Assembly: GCA_963665015.2 (NCBI GenBank)
Contig: CAXXSY010000004.1
Coordinates: forward strand, 1,984,001-2,048,000
DNA: 64,000 nt
Direction: 5' to 3'
Source of the DNA: G963662655 sp963665015
GTDB lineage: Bacteria > Cloacimonadota > Cloacimonadia > Cloacimonadales > JAIOQZ01
The position numbers and the translations under genes are program-made. The notes under the pieces were generated by a model. That model had not been told where the DNA came from, ran no database searches, and saw only the letters and a program-made list of their open reading frames with translations. How positions within the stretch are numbered: the first letter of the stretch is position 1; every line of letters begins with the position of its first letter. Positions 26,334 to 35,319 of the stretch are shown one piece after another.

Positions 26334-27776
26334 CAGGAATACCCCCAATTTTTCATTCGAATTTGACCTTGAGCTGTAAATGCTCTTTCCACCTTCCTTT
26401 ATCTGGCTTTATCCAGTACCAGTCAAACCATCGGAAACACTCCGAAATGACGTAGGCTAACCTGTAGTAAATGAAGTAACCTCGGCGCTTCCAGTCTCTT
26501 TTCCGTTCGATAAATGCCGACATCATAATCGATTGTAATCCGGGCACATCCGTAATCATCGAGTAAAGAAAACATACAGCGAGCCAGAAGATCGCATTCA
26601 GATTTTTCAGCCTGTGGTACTGCAAAAGGCGAATTTGCTCCCATCCGAAATCTTGCTTGAGTTGCCGGTGCATTTCTTCGATTTTCCATCTCGCACGGTA
26701 ACTTGTGAGTGTGAACTCGACGATCTTTCTTGCGTCCCAGTCACGCCCCGGAAAGTCGCACAAACAGTAAAAGAAGCCGCCCTCTTTTCCATCGCGGTAT
26801 CGTGCGACCACAAGCCACACTTCCACTGTCTCCGGATTCTGCACGGGATGCGGATTCAAGCATATCTTGACACGTTTCAATCCAACGCGGAAATGATGTC
26901 CCGCATTCCAAAAATCCATGGTCAATTTCACTGACTTGCAGACACGGAGAAAGTCTTTTTCTTCATCATCCTCGTCTATCAAATTGCGCGCACCTTTACT
27001 GCGAATAATGAACGAGTTTCCATTGGCGTGGAAATGTCCGATCAACGAACGAATATCGTACCATCGATCCAACACGAAAACGCCACGATTGTTGCTATGG
27101 ATCGTTATTTCATCGATTTGATCACGTGTAACCGTTGAACGGGTATCATGCTCGATCTTGCTACTGTATATCTTGCTGCAAAGCGGAACGATCGAATGAT
27201 TTGAAGGCGTCCCGACCAGGGCGACAGCATTGATCAAGTGATAGCCTGACTCTGTCTTGTTTGCACTGGCGTCGCGTATCTTTTCAAGACCTTCCATACG
27301 AGTTGCGTAAGGCTTGACGATATCGCTTTCGTCGATAAAGATCAGGCTGTCGCGTTCGAGCCGACGACTTTGCGAAGCTAACAGAATATCATGGATATCC
27401 GACGCTAAATCTTCTTGATCGAGATGTCGATATAAGCGTCCACTGGTCTTACGCAATGGAATTTGCTCGTGTAGCGAACGGGCTGCCTGGCGTACAATTA
27501 CGCTTTGACTGGCGAGAATACCTTTCGTCATTTGTTTCAAGAAGTTGAAGCGTGGAACACTGAGTTCCGCCTTGTACTTGCGCATGAAATTGTGAAATTT
27601 TCCTTGCATCTGGTGGAACTGCTGCTTAAGTTGACCTTGCATATTGGCTCCTTTGTTAGTTTTTTGGTCGAAACTATTTTGGCAAAGGAGCCTTTTTTCA
27701 CAACCAATTTCTTCTCAAAACCGCTGATAATAAGCTCTACCACGTTTTTACTCAAAACATTCTGGGGGTATGCCTG
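26334..27776 (-). mobile_element. IS4-family insertion sequence, 1443 bp
   Basis: Complete element. The left end begins CAGGAATACCCCCA; the right end, read on the minus strand, begins CAGGCATACCCCCA (13 of 14 match). It is flanked by identical 16-bp direct repeats. It contains one intact transposase gene. It sits between the DUF4932-like gene and the TonB receptor gene, in a non-coding stretch. The intact frame and perfect duplication suggest a recent, possibly active insertion. Confidence 0.9.
26353..27642 (-). CDS. IS4-family DDE transposase
   Basis: Protein of 429 residues. DDE residues are likely Asp in FIDESDIVKP, Asp in FVLDRWYD and Glu in the YREK signature (YRARWKIEEMHRQLK), which fits Y-x2-R-x3-E-x6-K exactly and places it in the IS4 superfamily. 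The gene fills the element, with 19 bp to the left end and about 134 bp to the right end. No frameshift is seen. It acts on its own inverted repeats by cut-and-paste. Confidence 0.93.
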   Translation of the reverse strand: MQGQLKQQFHQMQGKFHNFMRKYKAELSVPRFNFLKQMTKGILASQSVIVRQAARSLHEQIPLRKTSGRLYRHLDQEDLASDIHDILLASQSRRLERDSLIFIDESDIVKPYATRMEGLEKIRDASANKTESGYHLINAVALVGTPSNHSIVPLCSKIYSSKIEHDTRSTVTRDQIDEITIHSNNRGVFVLDRWYDIRSLIGHFHANGNSFIIRSKGARNLIDEDDEEKDFLRVCKSVKLTMDFWNAGHHFRVGLKRVKICLNPHPVQNPETVEVWLVVARYRDGKEGGFFYCLCDFPGRDWDARKIVEFTLTSYRARWKIEEMHRQLKQDFGWEQIRLLQYHRLKNLNAIFWLAVCFLYSMITDVPGLQSIMMSAFIERKRDWKRRGYFIYYRLAYVISECFRWFDWYWIKPDKGRWKEHLQLKVKFE

Positions 27777-27792
27777 TTACTAATATCCTGAA
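27777..27792. repeat. 16-bp target-site duplication, right copy
   Basis: TTACTAATATCCTGAA directly after the right inverted repeat; identical to 26318-26333. Confidence 0.85.
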
Positions 27793-27929
27793 CCCGTTCC
27801 TTAAATGAGTCAGCTATTCACTAATGCAATAAAGAATTTAATGAGTCGTGTTTATTTATATTGGTCAAACTATTCCTAAAATCCCCCTGAGCAGACCCAT
27901 ATATTATTACAACGTATTGTGTTAACGAT

Positions 27930-28016
27930 TGAACGAATCCATTCATTTATTCACGAATGAATTATTCATTCATTTTTTAGTTTTTTTTATTGACACCTCG
28001 GCTGCTTTTATAGTTT
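27930..28016 (+). promoter_or_regulatory. AT-rich inverted repeats and candidate promoter of the TonB receptor gene
   Basis: 27930-27978 holds several GAAT/ATTC and ATTCATTCATT repeats able to pair. TTGACA at 27990-27995 follows, with TAGTTT or ATAGTT 15-16 bases later, about 40 bp before the ATG. The inverted repeats could be an operator. The rest of 27793-27930 shows nothing recognisable. Confidence 0.4.
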
Positions 28017-28056
28017 TTGAGTCCTAAATTGTTCAATAACCGTAAAAAGGGGAATA

Positions 28057-30429
28057 ATGATGCGAAGATTCGCTATTTACTTGATCCTGATGCTGATGTT
28101 CATCGCCGGACTCGATGCTGCGACAGTCAGTGGATACGTTATCGAAAAGAAGAGCGGAGAACCTGTCATCTATGCCGCGGTCAGTATCCGTGGCACCAAT
28201 CTGGGGCAATATACAAATAAAAAGGGCTATTTCATTATCAATTCCGTACCGACCGGAAACATCGAAGTGATCGCGACGCAGATAGGCTTCCGGTACGCAT
28301 CGGAGATGGTGTTGATCAAGAATCCGCAGGAAGAGATTTTCCTGAAACTCGAGCTCGACAAGGCTGCCGTTCAGATCGAAGGTATCAAGGTGGTCGAGAA
28401 GGAACTCGACGACGAGATCAACACCCGCGACATCCGCGTGGCGAACGTTGTCCAGACCAACAAGGATATCAAGGAAGTGGTGTCGGTCGCGGAGGCGGAC
28501 GTGTTCCGCTCGGTGCTCGCGCTTCCCGGCGTGACGCCGATTTCCGACTTCTCCAATGGATTGTACGTGCGCGGAGGCAGCGCGGACCAGAACCTGATAC
28601 TGCTGGATGGAATCGACGTCTATAATCCGTCCCACTTCGGCGGCATCTTCAGTACGTTCAACACCGACGCGGTGAAAAACGTGCAGCTCCTGAAGGGTGG
28701 ATTCCCCGCCAAGTACGGCGGACGCCTCTCCTCGGTGCTCGATGTCACCAACAAGGACGGAAACCGTAAGGAACACCACGGGATCGGGCGCGTCAGCCTG
28801 ATCAGCAGTAGCCTCACGCTGGAAGGTCCCTGGAAGATATACGACGAATCGGGTTCGTACATGGCATCGTTCCGACGGACCTATCTCGAACTCGTCGAAG
28901 AGCTGATGGACCTCGATATCCCGGACTACTACTTTTACGACGGGCACGCGAAGCTCAACTGGGATCACTCGGATCGGGACAAGTTCAGCACCAGTTTCTA
29001 CTTCGGAAAGGACAAGCTCGACTTCGGCTTCACCTTCGATATGGACATCGAATGGGGCAACGAGACCTGGAGCAACCAGTGGACGCACATCTTCAGCCCG
29101 CAGTGGTTCTCGCACATGATCATCGCCGGTAGCCATTTCTATTCGAAGATGAAATTCGAAGTGGAAATGGGCGAAAATACGCATCGCTTCGATCGTCTCG
29201 ACGACGTTTACGATGTTTCCCTTAAGGAAGGACTCACCTGGAAGCCCAACGAGGAGCACATGGTCGATATGGGTCTGGATTACAAGTACCTCTACACCCT
29301 GTTCGACACGGACAGCAACGCCGATGTTGACGAGAACACGATGCCGCATGTAGATGTATCCTCTTCTATTGCCTCGCTCTATGTGCAGGATTCATGGAAG
29401 ATTGGGCCGCTGTGGACGGTTCAGCCCGGTATGCGGGGAACCTGGTGCCACAACATGAGCAACTACGGCAACAATCCCGAATCGATCGACTACTTCCGCT
29501 GGGCGCCGCGATTTTCCATACGGTATCAGCTCGGGTTGACCACGAACACCTATTTCTCCTACGGGCGCTACCACCAGTTCCTGAACCTCATTTCAACCGA
29601 CGAATCCTCTCCAATGGACCTCTGGTTCCCGATCGACAACACCGTCGAGCCCGGGCAGTCGGACCATTACATCATCGGTTTCAAGACGGAGATTAACGAA
29701 GAAATCGGCTTCGATATCGAAGCATATTATAAAGATTACAAAAACCTTGTCGCCTACCGCGCCGAGGTCGATTACGAGTGGCAAAACGACACCGGAACCC
29801 TCGATGACGCGCTCAACTCGGGCGATGGCTTCTCCTACGGTCTCGACTTCATGCTGCGGAACGACTGGTATGGCATCGCAGGCTTTACCGGATACACGCT
29901 CGGTTTCACCCGGAAGAAAATCGAGGACACCAACCTCGATCCCGAAACCGGTGAACCGCATTACTACTACCCGAAGTACGACCGCACCCACCAGATCACG
30001 GTCGTGGAGACGTTCAGCCTGTTGAACGCCACCGGCAAGAAGCTCTGGAACGCCGACCTGCTGTTCGGAACCAACTACTCCTTCGGAACCGGTCAGCCCA
30101 TGTCCAAGCCGGAGCACGTTTACATAGAACCGGATACAGGTCAGTATCAATTCTTCTACAGCTACAAGGACGGCGATCGACTGCCGAATTATTCCCGGCT
30201 CGATCTGAGTATCAAGATGCGCTGGGAGACAAAGCACGCGTCGATCGAACCGTATTTCCAGGTGATCAACGTATTCAATCGGCAGAATGTCTATACGCGA
30301 ACCTATGTACCGGAATCTAAAGAAGTCGAGTCGGACGGAACGGGCGGCCTTGTCGAAGTGGGATACACGACCGAAGACACGTACCAGTTCCCGCGCATCC
30401 CGTTCATCGGCATCAACGTGGAATGGTAG
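28057..30429 (+). CDS. TonB-dependent receptor with N-terminal carboxypeptidase-regulatory-like domain
   Basis: Outer-membrane receptor of 790 residues. Signal peptide at residues 1-21 (FAIYLILMLMFIAGLDAA). Residues about 22-110 form the carboxypeptidase-regulatory-like fold (VSGYVIEKKSGEPVIYAAV). The plug follows (GLYVRGGSADQNLILLDGI then YGGRLSSVLDV), and the remainder is a 22-strand-type barrel ending in NVEW with a terminal Trp. It imports a ligand using TonB energy; no SusD partner is adjacent. The next gene, 10 bp downstream, encodes a lipoprotein that may form the surface part. The ATG at 28060 is an alternative start. Confidence 0.9.
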   Translation: MMRRFAIYLILMLMFIAGLDAATVSGYVIEKKSGEPVIYAAVSIRGTNLGQYTNKKGYFIINSVPTGNIEVIATQIGFRYASEMVLIKNPQEEIFLKLELDKAAVQIEGIKVVEKELDDEINTRDIRVANVVQTNKDIKEVVSVAEADVFRSVLALPGVTPISDFSNGLYVRGGSADQNLILLDGIDVYNPSHFGGIFSTFNTDAVKNVQLLKGGFPAKYGGRLSSVLDVTNKDGNRKEHHGIGRVSLISSSLTLEGPWKIYDESGSYMASFRRTYLELVEELMDLDIPDYYFYDGHAKLNWDHSDRDKFSTSFYFGKDKLDFGFTFDMDIEWGNETWSNQWTHIFSPQWFSHMIIAGSHFYSKMKFEVEMGENTHRFDRLDDVYDVSLKEGLTWKPNEEHMVDMGLDYKYLYTLFDTDSNADVDENTMPHVDVSSSIASLYVQDSWKIGPLWTVQPGMRGTWCHNMSNYGNNPESIDYFRWAPRFSIRYQLGLTTNTYFSYGRYHQFLNLISTDESSPMDLWFPIDNTVEPGQSDHYIIGFKTEINEEIGFDIEAYYKDYKNLVAYRAEVDYEWQNDTGTLDDALNSGDGFSYGLDFMLRNDWYGIAGFTGYTLGFTRKKIEDTNLDPETGEPHYYYPKYDRTHQITVVETFSLLNATGKKLWNADLLFGTNYSFGTGQPMSKPEHVYIEPDTGQYQFFYSYKDGDRLPNYSRLDLSIKMRWETKHASIEPYFQVINVFNRQNVYTRTYVPESKEVESDGTGGLVEVGYTTEDTYQFPRIPFIGINVEW

Positions 30430-30439
30430 AGGAGGAATC

Positions 30440-31378
30440 ATGAAATACATAACCATAGCAACCGCAATCGTTCTTGCCCTCGCGATCCTCTCCTGCGAAG
30501 GGCCGACAAGCTCCGAACGGTACGACGAGGACTACTACTACATCATCGCCGGTGCGCTCATGGAAGGACAACCCATGTCGCTGGATAATGCAATCTACGT
30601 CGGCAGGACCATCAAGCCGGGCAGCGATATTCTGGATGCCTTCATTGATGATGCCGATGTAACGATCTATGACGATGAGGGGAACTCGTATCCGCTCGAG
30701 TTCGGATTTAACTTCGGCAACGATCTTGACAGCCTGAAAATCGGCTACTTCAACGAAGACCTGATTCCCGAGGCGGAGCACACCTACCGCATCGAGTTGT
30801 GTGTGCCCACCGCGCAGGACTCGACGATCATCGACACCGTATGGGCGGAAACCACCGTCCCCAAGACCATCTCGATCGATCTGGGAACCGCCTTCACGAC
30901 GAATCCGGATTCTGTGGATAACTACCAACTGGCATGGGAAACCGCCGGCTCGGAGCATCCGCTGATCATCGAGACCAGCGATGCGGAACCGGTCGTGATC
31001 TATTCGAAATTCTACTGCCTGGAAGAATGGAACACCGTAAGAATGGTCAAGCCGATCTTCGGGCAGGATACGTTTGACGAAGAAGTCGATTATGACGATC
31101 CGTCGAACCACTACCCGCGCCTGCTTTCCGACTTCGGAGAATTCCTGCCGGATGCAAATGGCAACGGATACAGCGTAAGCTACTCTTTCTATCAGGCCTT
31201 GCTCGTGTTCTACGGCGGATACGAGATCAAGATTCACAGCATCGACCAGAATTTCTACAAGTACCTCTACAAACCGGAAAGCAACTACCAGTACGGCGGA
31301 GTCCACGGAGGATATGGTTACTTCGGTTCTGTCTGTGGTGTTACGATCTACACGACGGTGGTCGAAGCCGTCCAATAG
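30440..31378 (+). CDS. Lipoprotein, DUF4249-like, partner of the TonB receptor
   Basis: Protein of 312 residues. The start at 30440 follows GAGGAGG and opens a lipoprotein signal (IVLALAILSC, lipid Cys19). The body is beta-rich (DNAIYVGRTIKPG, FIDDADVTIYDDEG, TYRIELCVPT) and resembles DUF4249 lipoproteins, which in Bacteroidota sit next to TonB receptors of just this type. Likely anchored at the outer membrane and helping ligand capture. Closed by a strong terminator. The DUF assignment is from memory of the fold pattern and moderate. Confidence 0.72.
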   Translation: MKYITIATAIVLALAILSCEGPTSSERYDEDYYYIIAGALMEGQPMSLDNAIYVGRTIKPGSDILDAFIDDADVTIYDDEGNSYPLEFGFNFGNDLDSLKIGYFNEDLIPEAEHTYRIELCVPTAQDSTIIDTVWAETTVPKTISIDLGTAFTTNPDSVDNYQLAWETAGSEHPLIIETSDAEPVVIYSKFYCLEEWNTVRMVKPIFGQDTFDEEVDYDDPSNHYPRLLSDFGEFLPDANGNGYSVSYSFYQALLVFYGGYEIKIHSIDQNFYKYLYKPESNYQYGGVHGGYGYFGSVCGVTIYTTVVEAVQ

Positions 31379-31401
31379 CGAATAGCGAAATAGAACCTCC
31401 A

Positions 31402-31429
31402 CCCCGTCCGTTCCCGGGCGGGGTTTTTT
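31402..31429 (+). terminator. Terminator after the lipoprotein gene
   Basis: Nine-pair stem CCCCGTCCG / CGGGCGGGG with one G-T pair and loop TTCC, then six T, 24 bp past the stop. Confidence 0.9.
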
Positions 31430-31554
31430 CGTACTGCCCATTCCCCACGGAACGCGGACGTCCCCGTCTCCATCTCCTGGCGCCGATCAAAGACTTGACG
31501 GAATTGTTACACGGAAAAGGATTGTGCAAAATACAAAAACGATGAATAGAATCT

Positions 31555-31953
31555 ATGAAGAAAACCAAAGTGCCGCAGGACAAGACCGCGCTGGAAACAA
31601 TCCGGGAACTTTGTTACGCGGTTGATGAAAACGGTAAATATGTACAAGTGCAGAGCTCCGGTTGGGAGGCCAAGGACACCGCGCTGAATCTCGCGTGGGA
31701 AGTACTCAACGAGGAACTGCGCGCGGTGATCGACGAGGTTCGCGCCGGAAAGAGCAGTCCGCTGGCGTACTATCTGACCAGGAATCAGATGGACGCGAAG
31801 ATGCTGTCCGGCTACATGGGCATCTCATCCCGCAAGATCAAGAAGCACACCGTTCCGAAGCACTTCGACAAACTCGATGATGCCACCCTGAAAGCCTACG
31901 CCGACTTCTTTCGCATCTCGATCGACCAACTCAAGAATCCGGAGATGCCATGA
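31555..31953 (+). CDS. Small helix-rich, HTH-like protein, first gene of the BtrH/ACP operon
   Basis: Protein of 132 residues. The N-terminal half has a conserved-looking segment (LCYAVDENGKYVQVQSSGWE) and the C-terminal half looks like a helix-turn-helix of the XRE or phage-regulator kind (LSGYMGISSRKIKKH ... LKAYADFFRISIDQLKN). I infer a regulator or a partner protein of the operon. No Shine-Dalgarno stands out at the ATG. It overlaps the BtrH-like gene by 4 bp (ATGA), so the two are translated together. No experimentally known relative comes to mind. Confidence 0.7.
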   Translation: MKKTKVPQDKTALETIRELCYAVDENGKYVQVQSSGWEAKDTALNLAWEVLNEELRAVIDEVRAGKSSPLAYYLTRNQMDAKMLSGYMGISSRKIKKHTVPKHFDKLDDATLKAYADFFRISIDQLKNPEMP

Positions 31954-32954
31954 TAGAGTTTTTCGACCATTACCAGGCAGCCCACTGCGAAAGCGGCGTC
32001 ACCACGGCGCTACTGCGAAACATGGGATTGGATATCGAGGAATCGCGCGTCTTCGGCATCGGAAGCGGTCTCTTCTTCAGTTACATGCCCTTCCTCAAGG
32101 TATATGGTATCCCCCTGATCACGTACCGCTACCTGCCGGGAAGCATCTTCAAGTCCTGCTGCAAACGCCTGAACGTAACCTACACCGCCCGGACATACCG
32201 CTCCGCGAAGGAGGGGATGAACGACCTGGACCGGCACATCGCCAAAGGGCATCCGGTCGCGGTACAGACCGGCGTTTACTGGCTCTCGTACCTGCCCGAG
32301 AAACTGCGCTTTCATTTCAACGCGCACAACATCGTCGTCATCGGCAGGGAAGGCGACCGCTATCTGGTCAGCGATCCGATCCTTCAGGAGCCGGTGCTGT
32401 GCAGCGCGGACGACCTTCAACGGGCGCGATTCGCACAGGGCGTCATGGCACCGAAGGGCAAGCTTTATTACCCCATCGCGGTTCCTGAAATAATCGATTA
32501 CAGGAAACCAATGCGACAGGGTCTTACATCGACCTGCAAACGGATGCTGGAAAACCCGATGCCATTCTTCGGTGTTCGCGGTATCCGCTACCTCGGGAAA
32601 GCAATGCTGGGCTGGCGGGAGAAGCTGGGTAACCGTCGCGCGTCGCTCTACCTCGCGCAAGTCATCCGCATGCAGGAGGAGATCGGAACCGGTGGCGCGG
32701 GCTTCCGCTTCATGTTCGCATCCTTCTTACAGGACGCCGCGAGGACGCTGGATATTCCCGCACTCGACGAATGCTCGATGAAGATGACCGATGTCGGTGA
32801 TATGTGGCGCGAGTTCGCCCTGCTGGCAGCCCGTAACTGCAAGGGGCGTGCGAAGCCGGAAGAATCGTATGAGCGTCTTTCCGACATCGTAATCGAATGC
32901 GCGGAACGTGAGAAGCAAGTCTATCGCCACATCCTCGGAGCGCTGAAGTCATGA
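31950..32954 (+). CDS. BtrH-like acyltransferase (BtrH N-terminal domain + DUF4872)
   Basis: Protein of 334 residues. BtrH transfers an acyl group from an acyl carrier protein to an amine in butirosin synthesis. The cysteine-protease-like catalytic set is visible: Cys13 in AAHCESG, His126 in FNAHNIVVIG and Asp142 in LVSDPI. The second half (about 200-334) is helical, as in DUF4872. No signal peptide. An ACP gene and an exporter follow in the same operon, which fits an ACP-to-amine acyl transfer followed by export. The substrate amine is unknown. Overlaps both neighbours by 4 bp. Confidence 0.82.
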   Translation: MIEFFDHYQAAHCESGVTTALLRNMGLDIEESRVFGIGSGLFFSYMPFLKVYGIPLITYRYLPGSIFKSCCKRLNVTYTARTYRSAKEGMNDLDRHIAKGHPVAVQTGVYWLSYLPEKLRFHFNAHNIVVIGREGDRYLVSDPILQEPVLCSADDLQRARFAQGVMAPKGKLYYPIAVPEIIDYRKPMRQGLTSTCKRMLENPMPFFGVRGIRYLGKAMLGWREKLGNRRASLYLAQVIRMQEEIGTGGAGFRFMFASFLQDAARTLDIPALDECSMKMTDVGDMWREFALLAARNCKGRAKPEESYERLSDIVIECAEREKQVYRHILGALKS

Positions 32955-33694
32955 ACGGCATCCACATCGAAGACCTTTGCAAGACCTATCGCAGCGCCGA
33001 CACTGCGGCTGTGGATGGTCTGACGCTGCACATCGGCGAAAAGGAAATATTCGGTCTGCTCGGGCCCAACGGCGCCGGCAAGACGACCACCCTCTCCATC
33101 CTCGCCGGACTGATTCGACAGGACAGCGGAACCATCTTGTACCATAATGGCAACGAGCGGATCGAGATGCGGAACATGCGCAAACGAATGGGAGTCGTGC
33201 CGCAGAACATCGCCCTCTACCCCACCCTGACGGCAGTCGAGAACCTCCGCTTTTTCGGCTCCATGTACGGCATCGACAGGCACGAACTGAACGAGCGCAT
33301 CGAGCACCACCTGAAACTACTCGGTCTGGATCGCCACGCCGGGAAGCAGGTCAAAAATTTCTCCGGCGGCATGAAACGACGACTCAACCTGCTTGCCGGG
33401 CTAATGCATCGACCGGACATTCTGCTACTCGACGAACCAACCGCCGGCGTCGATGTCCAATCCCGTCACGTGATCCTCGAGTTTTTACAGCAGCTCCGCA
33501 GCAAGGGCGCGACGATCGTCTATACGTCGCACTATCTGGACGAGGCCGAACGGCTGTGCGACCATATCGACATCATCGATCGCGGCACGAGCGTCACCGC
33601 CGGTTCACCGCAGGACCTGCTGCGCGCGCACTCCGATTGCGGCGACCTCTACGACCTCTTTCTCAAGCTCACCGGTCGAGAGCTGAGGGACTGA
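32951..33694 (+). CDS. ABC transporter ATP-binding protein
   Basis: Protein of 247 residues. Walker A GPNGAGKTTT, signature NFSGGMKRRLN, Walker B ILLLDEP and a switch His in YTSHYLDEA are all present. It belongs to the DrrA/NatA-like exporter group. It partners the ABC-2 permease that begins one base after its stop. It overlaps the BtrH-like gene by 4 bp. Probable cargo is the product of the BtrH/ACP pair. Confidence 0.92.
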   Translation: MNGIHIEDLCKTYRSADTAAVDGLTLHIGEKEIFGLLGPNGAGKTTTLSILAGLIRQDSGTILYHNGNERIEMRNMRKRMGVVPQNIALYPTLTAVENLRFFGSMYGIDRHELNERIEHHLKLLGLDRHAGKQVKNFSGGMKRRLNLLAGLMHRPDILLLDEPTAGVDVQSRHVILEFLQQLRSKGATIVYTSHYLDEAERLCDHIDIIDRGTSVTAGSPQDLLRAHSDCGDLYDLFLKLTGRELRD

Positions 33695-33695
33695 T

Positions 33696-34928
33696 ATGCG
33701 ACTCCTCGAATCGACCCGCAAAGAACTCCTCGTGCTGCTGCGCGACCCCGTCGGGCTTCTGGTGATCTTCGTCATGCCGCTGCTCTTCCTGCTGGTCATC
33801 ACCCTCTTGCAGGACAACACCCTCAAATCTTTCCGCGAAACCCGGTTCGACGCCGCGATCATCAACCTCGACACGCCGGAGATCGGCGACCGCATCGACG
33901 AGGCGATTCGCAATTCGCACTACTTCGAGATCGACGATGCGCACGGCCTTTCGGACGATCAAGCGCTTCGAGAAGCCATCTCGGAGGGTAAGTACGAAGT
34001 CGGCATCGTCATCCCGGAAGGTTTCGACGAGGCGATCCGCTCACGAACCGAATCCATCTTCAATCCCTCGGATAGCCTGCAAGCCGTGCCGGAAATCCAG
34101 ATCGTCCTCGATCCCATGATCTGGACCTCCTTCAAACACGTGATCGAACTCTCCATCGAAAAACTTGTGATGGAAATCGAGCGCGAATCGATGTTCGACT
34201 CTTCGAAAGATATTATCCGACAGGTCGCGCCGGACGCCGTTATCGAGCTTCCCGACGCCGTACCGCTCTTCCACATCGGACATGCGTCCGCCAATCCGGC
34301 ATTACCGCCCAATTCGAACCAGCAGAACGTCCCGGCGTGGACGCTCTTCGCCATGTTCTTCATCGCGCTGCCGCTGGCGGGAAATTTTATCCGCGAGCGC
34401 ACCGACGGATGTTTTCAGCGGCTGCTGACCATTCCGGGAAGCATGAAGAGCTACTTGGGCGGGAAATTCATCGTCTATGTGAGCGTGTGCATCGTTCAGT
34501 TCGCGCTGATGATCCTGATCGGGCTGTACCTGCTTCCAGCTCTGGGTGCGGGATCGATCAGCCTTGGAAGCCACCCGTGGGCGCTACTGGTCACCGTGCT
34601 TTCCGCAGCAGCCGCGGCGACAGGCTTCGGCGTCTTGATTGGCGTATTCGCACGGACGTTCGAACAGGCATCGCTTACGGGCGCGTTTTCGGTAGTGATC
34701 CTCTCCGCGATTGGCGGAATCATCGTACCCGTGTATGCCATGCCGACGTTCTTCCGCAAGATCGCTTTCCTGTCTCCCATGAACTGGGCTCAGGATGCCT
34801 TTCTGGCGATCTTCGTGCGGGACGCCGGTCTGAAATCGCTTCTGCCGGAACTGGTTCCGCTGTGGATATTCTTCCTGGTCATATTCGGCGTCTCGCTGTT
34901 CAGGCTGCGCCACACTTTAAATGATTGA
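33696..34928 (+). CDS. ABC-2 type exporter permease
   Basis: Protein of 410 residues: one N-terminal membrane helix (VGLLVIFVMPLLFLLVITLL, about 23-42), a periplasmic domain of about 180 residues (about 45-225), and a membrane domain with five or so helices to the C-terminus. This layout fits the YhhJ/DrrB group of lipid, drug or polymer exporters. It works with the ATPase directly upstream. Confidence 0.88.
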   Translation: MRLLESTRKELLVLLRDPVGLLVIFVMPLLFLLVITLLQDNTLKSFRETRFDAAIINLDTPEIGDRIDEAIRNSHYFEIDDAHGLSDDQALREAISEGKYEVGIVIPEGFDEAIRSRTESIFNPSDSLQAVPEIQIVLDPMIWTSFKHVIELSIEKLVMEIERESMFDSSKDIIRQVAPDAVIELPDAVPLFHIGHASANPALPPNSNQQNVPAWTLFAMFFIALPLAGNFIRERTDGCFQRLLTIPGSMKSYLGGKFIVYVSVCIVQFALMILIGLYLLPALGAGSISLGSHPWALLVTVLSAAAAATGFGVLIGVFARTFEQASLTGAFSVVILSAIGGIIVPVYAMPTFFRKIAFLSPMNWAQDAFLAIFVRDAGLKSLLPELVPLWIFFLVIFGVSLFRLRHTLND

Positions 34929-34970
34929 CGAAGTTTGCACAATCCTCATGATTGGTCATTGGAGATAAAC

Positions 34971-35243
34971 ATGAACAATGAACAGCTTATTTCAGATTTG
35001 AAAGAGATGATTGTCGAAGTTTGCAACCTGCAAGAAGTCGGAATCGACGCCGGCGATATCGACAACGACGCGATCCTGATCGATCCGAACGGCGATATCG
35101 GACTGGACTCGCTGGATGCGGTCGAGATCGTGGCAGCCGTCGAGAAACGATACGGCGTAAGGATATCGAACTCGAACACCTCCCTGAAAATCCTGCAATC
35201 GATCAACACGCTGGCTGAATATATATCATCACAGAAACAATAA
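34971..35243 (+). CDS. Acyl carrier protein
   Basis: Protein of 90 residues. The phosphopantetheine site is Ser47 in GLDSLDAVEIV. It is not next to fatty-acid synthase genes but directly follows the exporter of the BtrH operon, so it is probably a dedicated carrier. I start it at 34971 (MNNEQLISDLKEM); an in-frame start at 34935 would overlap the gap without a ribosome site. TTGACG...ATGATT (34924-34952) could be an internal promoter. Confidence 0.88.
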   Translation: MNNEQLISDLKEMIVEVCNLQEVGIDAGDIDNDAILIDPNGDIGLDSLDAVEIVAAVEKRYGVRISNSNTSLKILQSINTLAEYISSQKQ

Positions 35244-35319
35244 CACTCAGCTTACATCGTCCTCATTGCTGGCACCACAAGATCGACGGGTTTCCCGTCG
35301 GCAGACAGGTGATCAAGGC

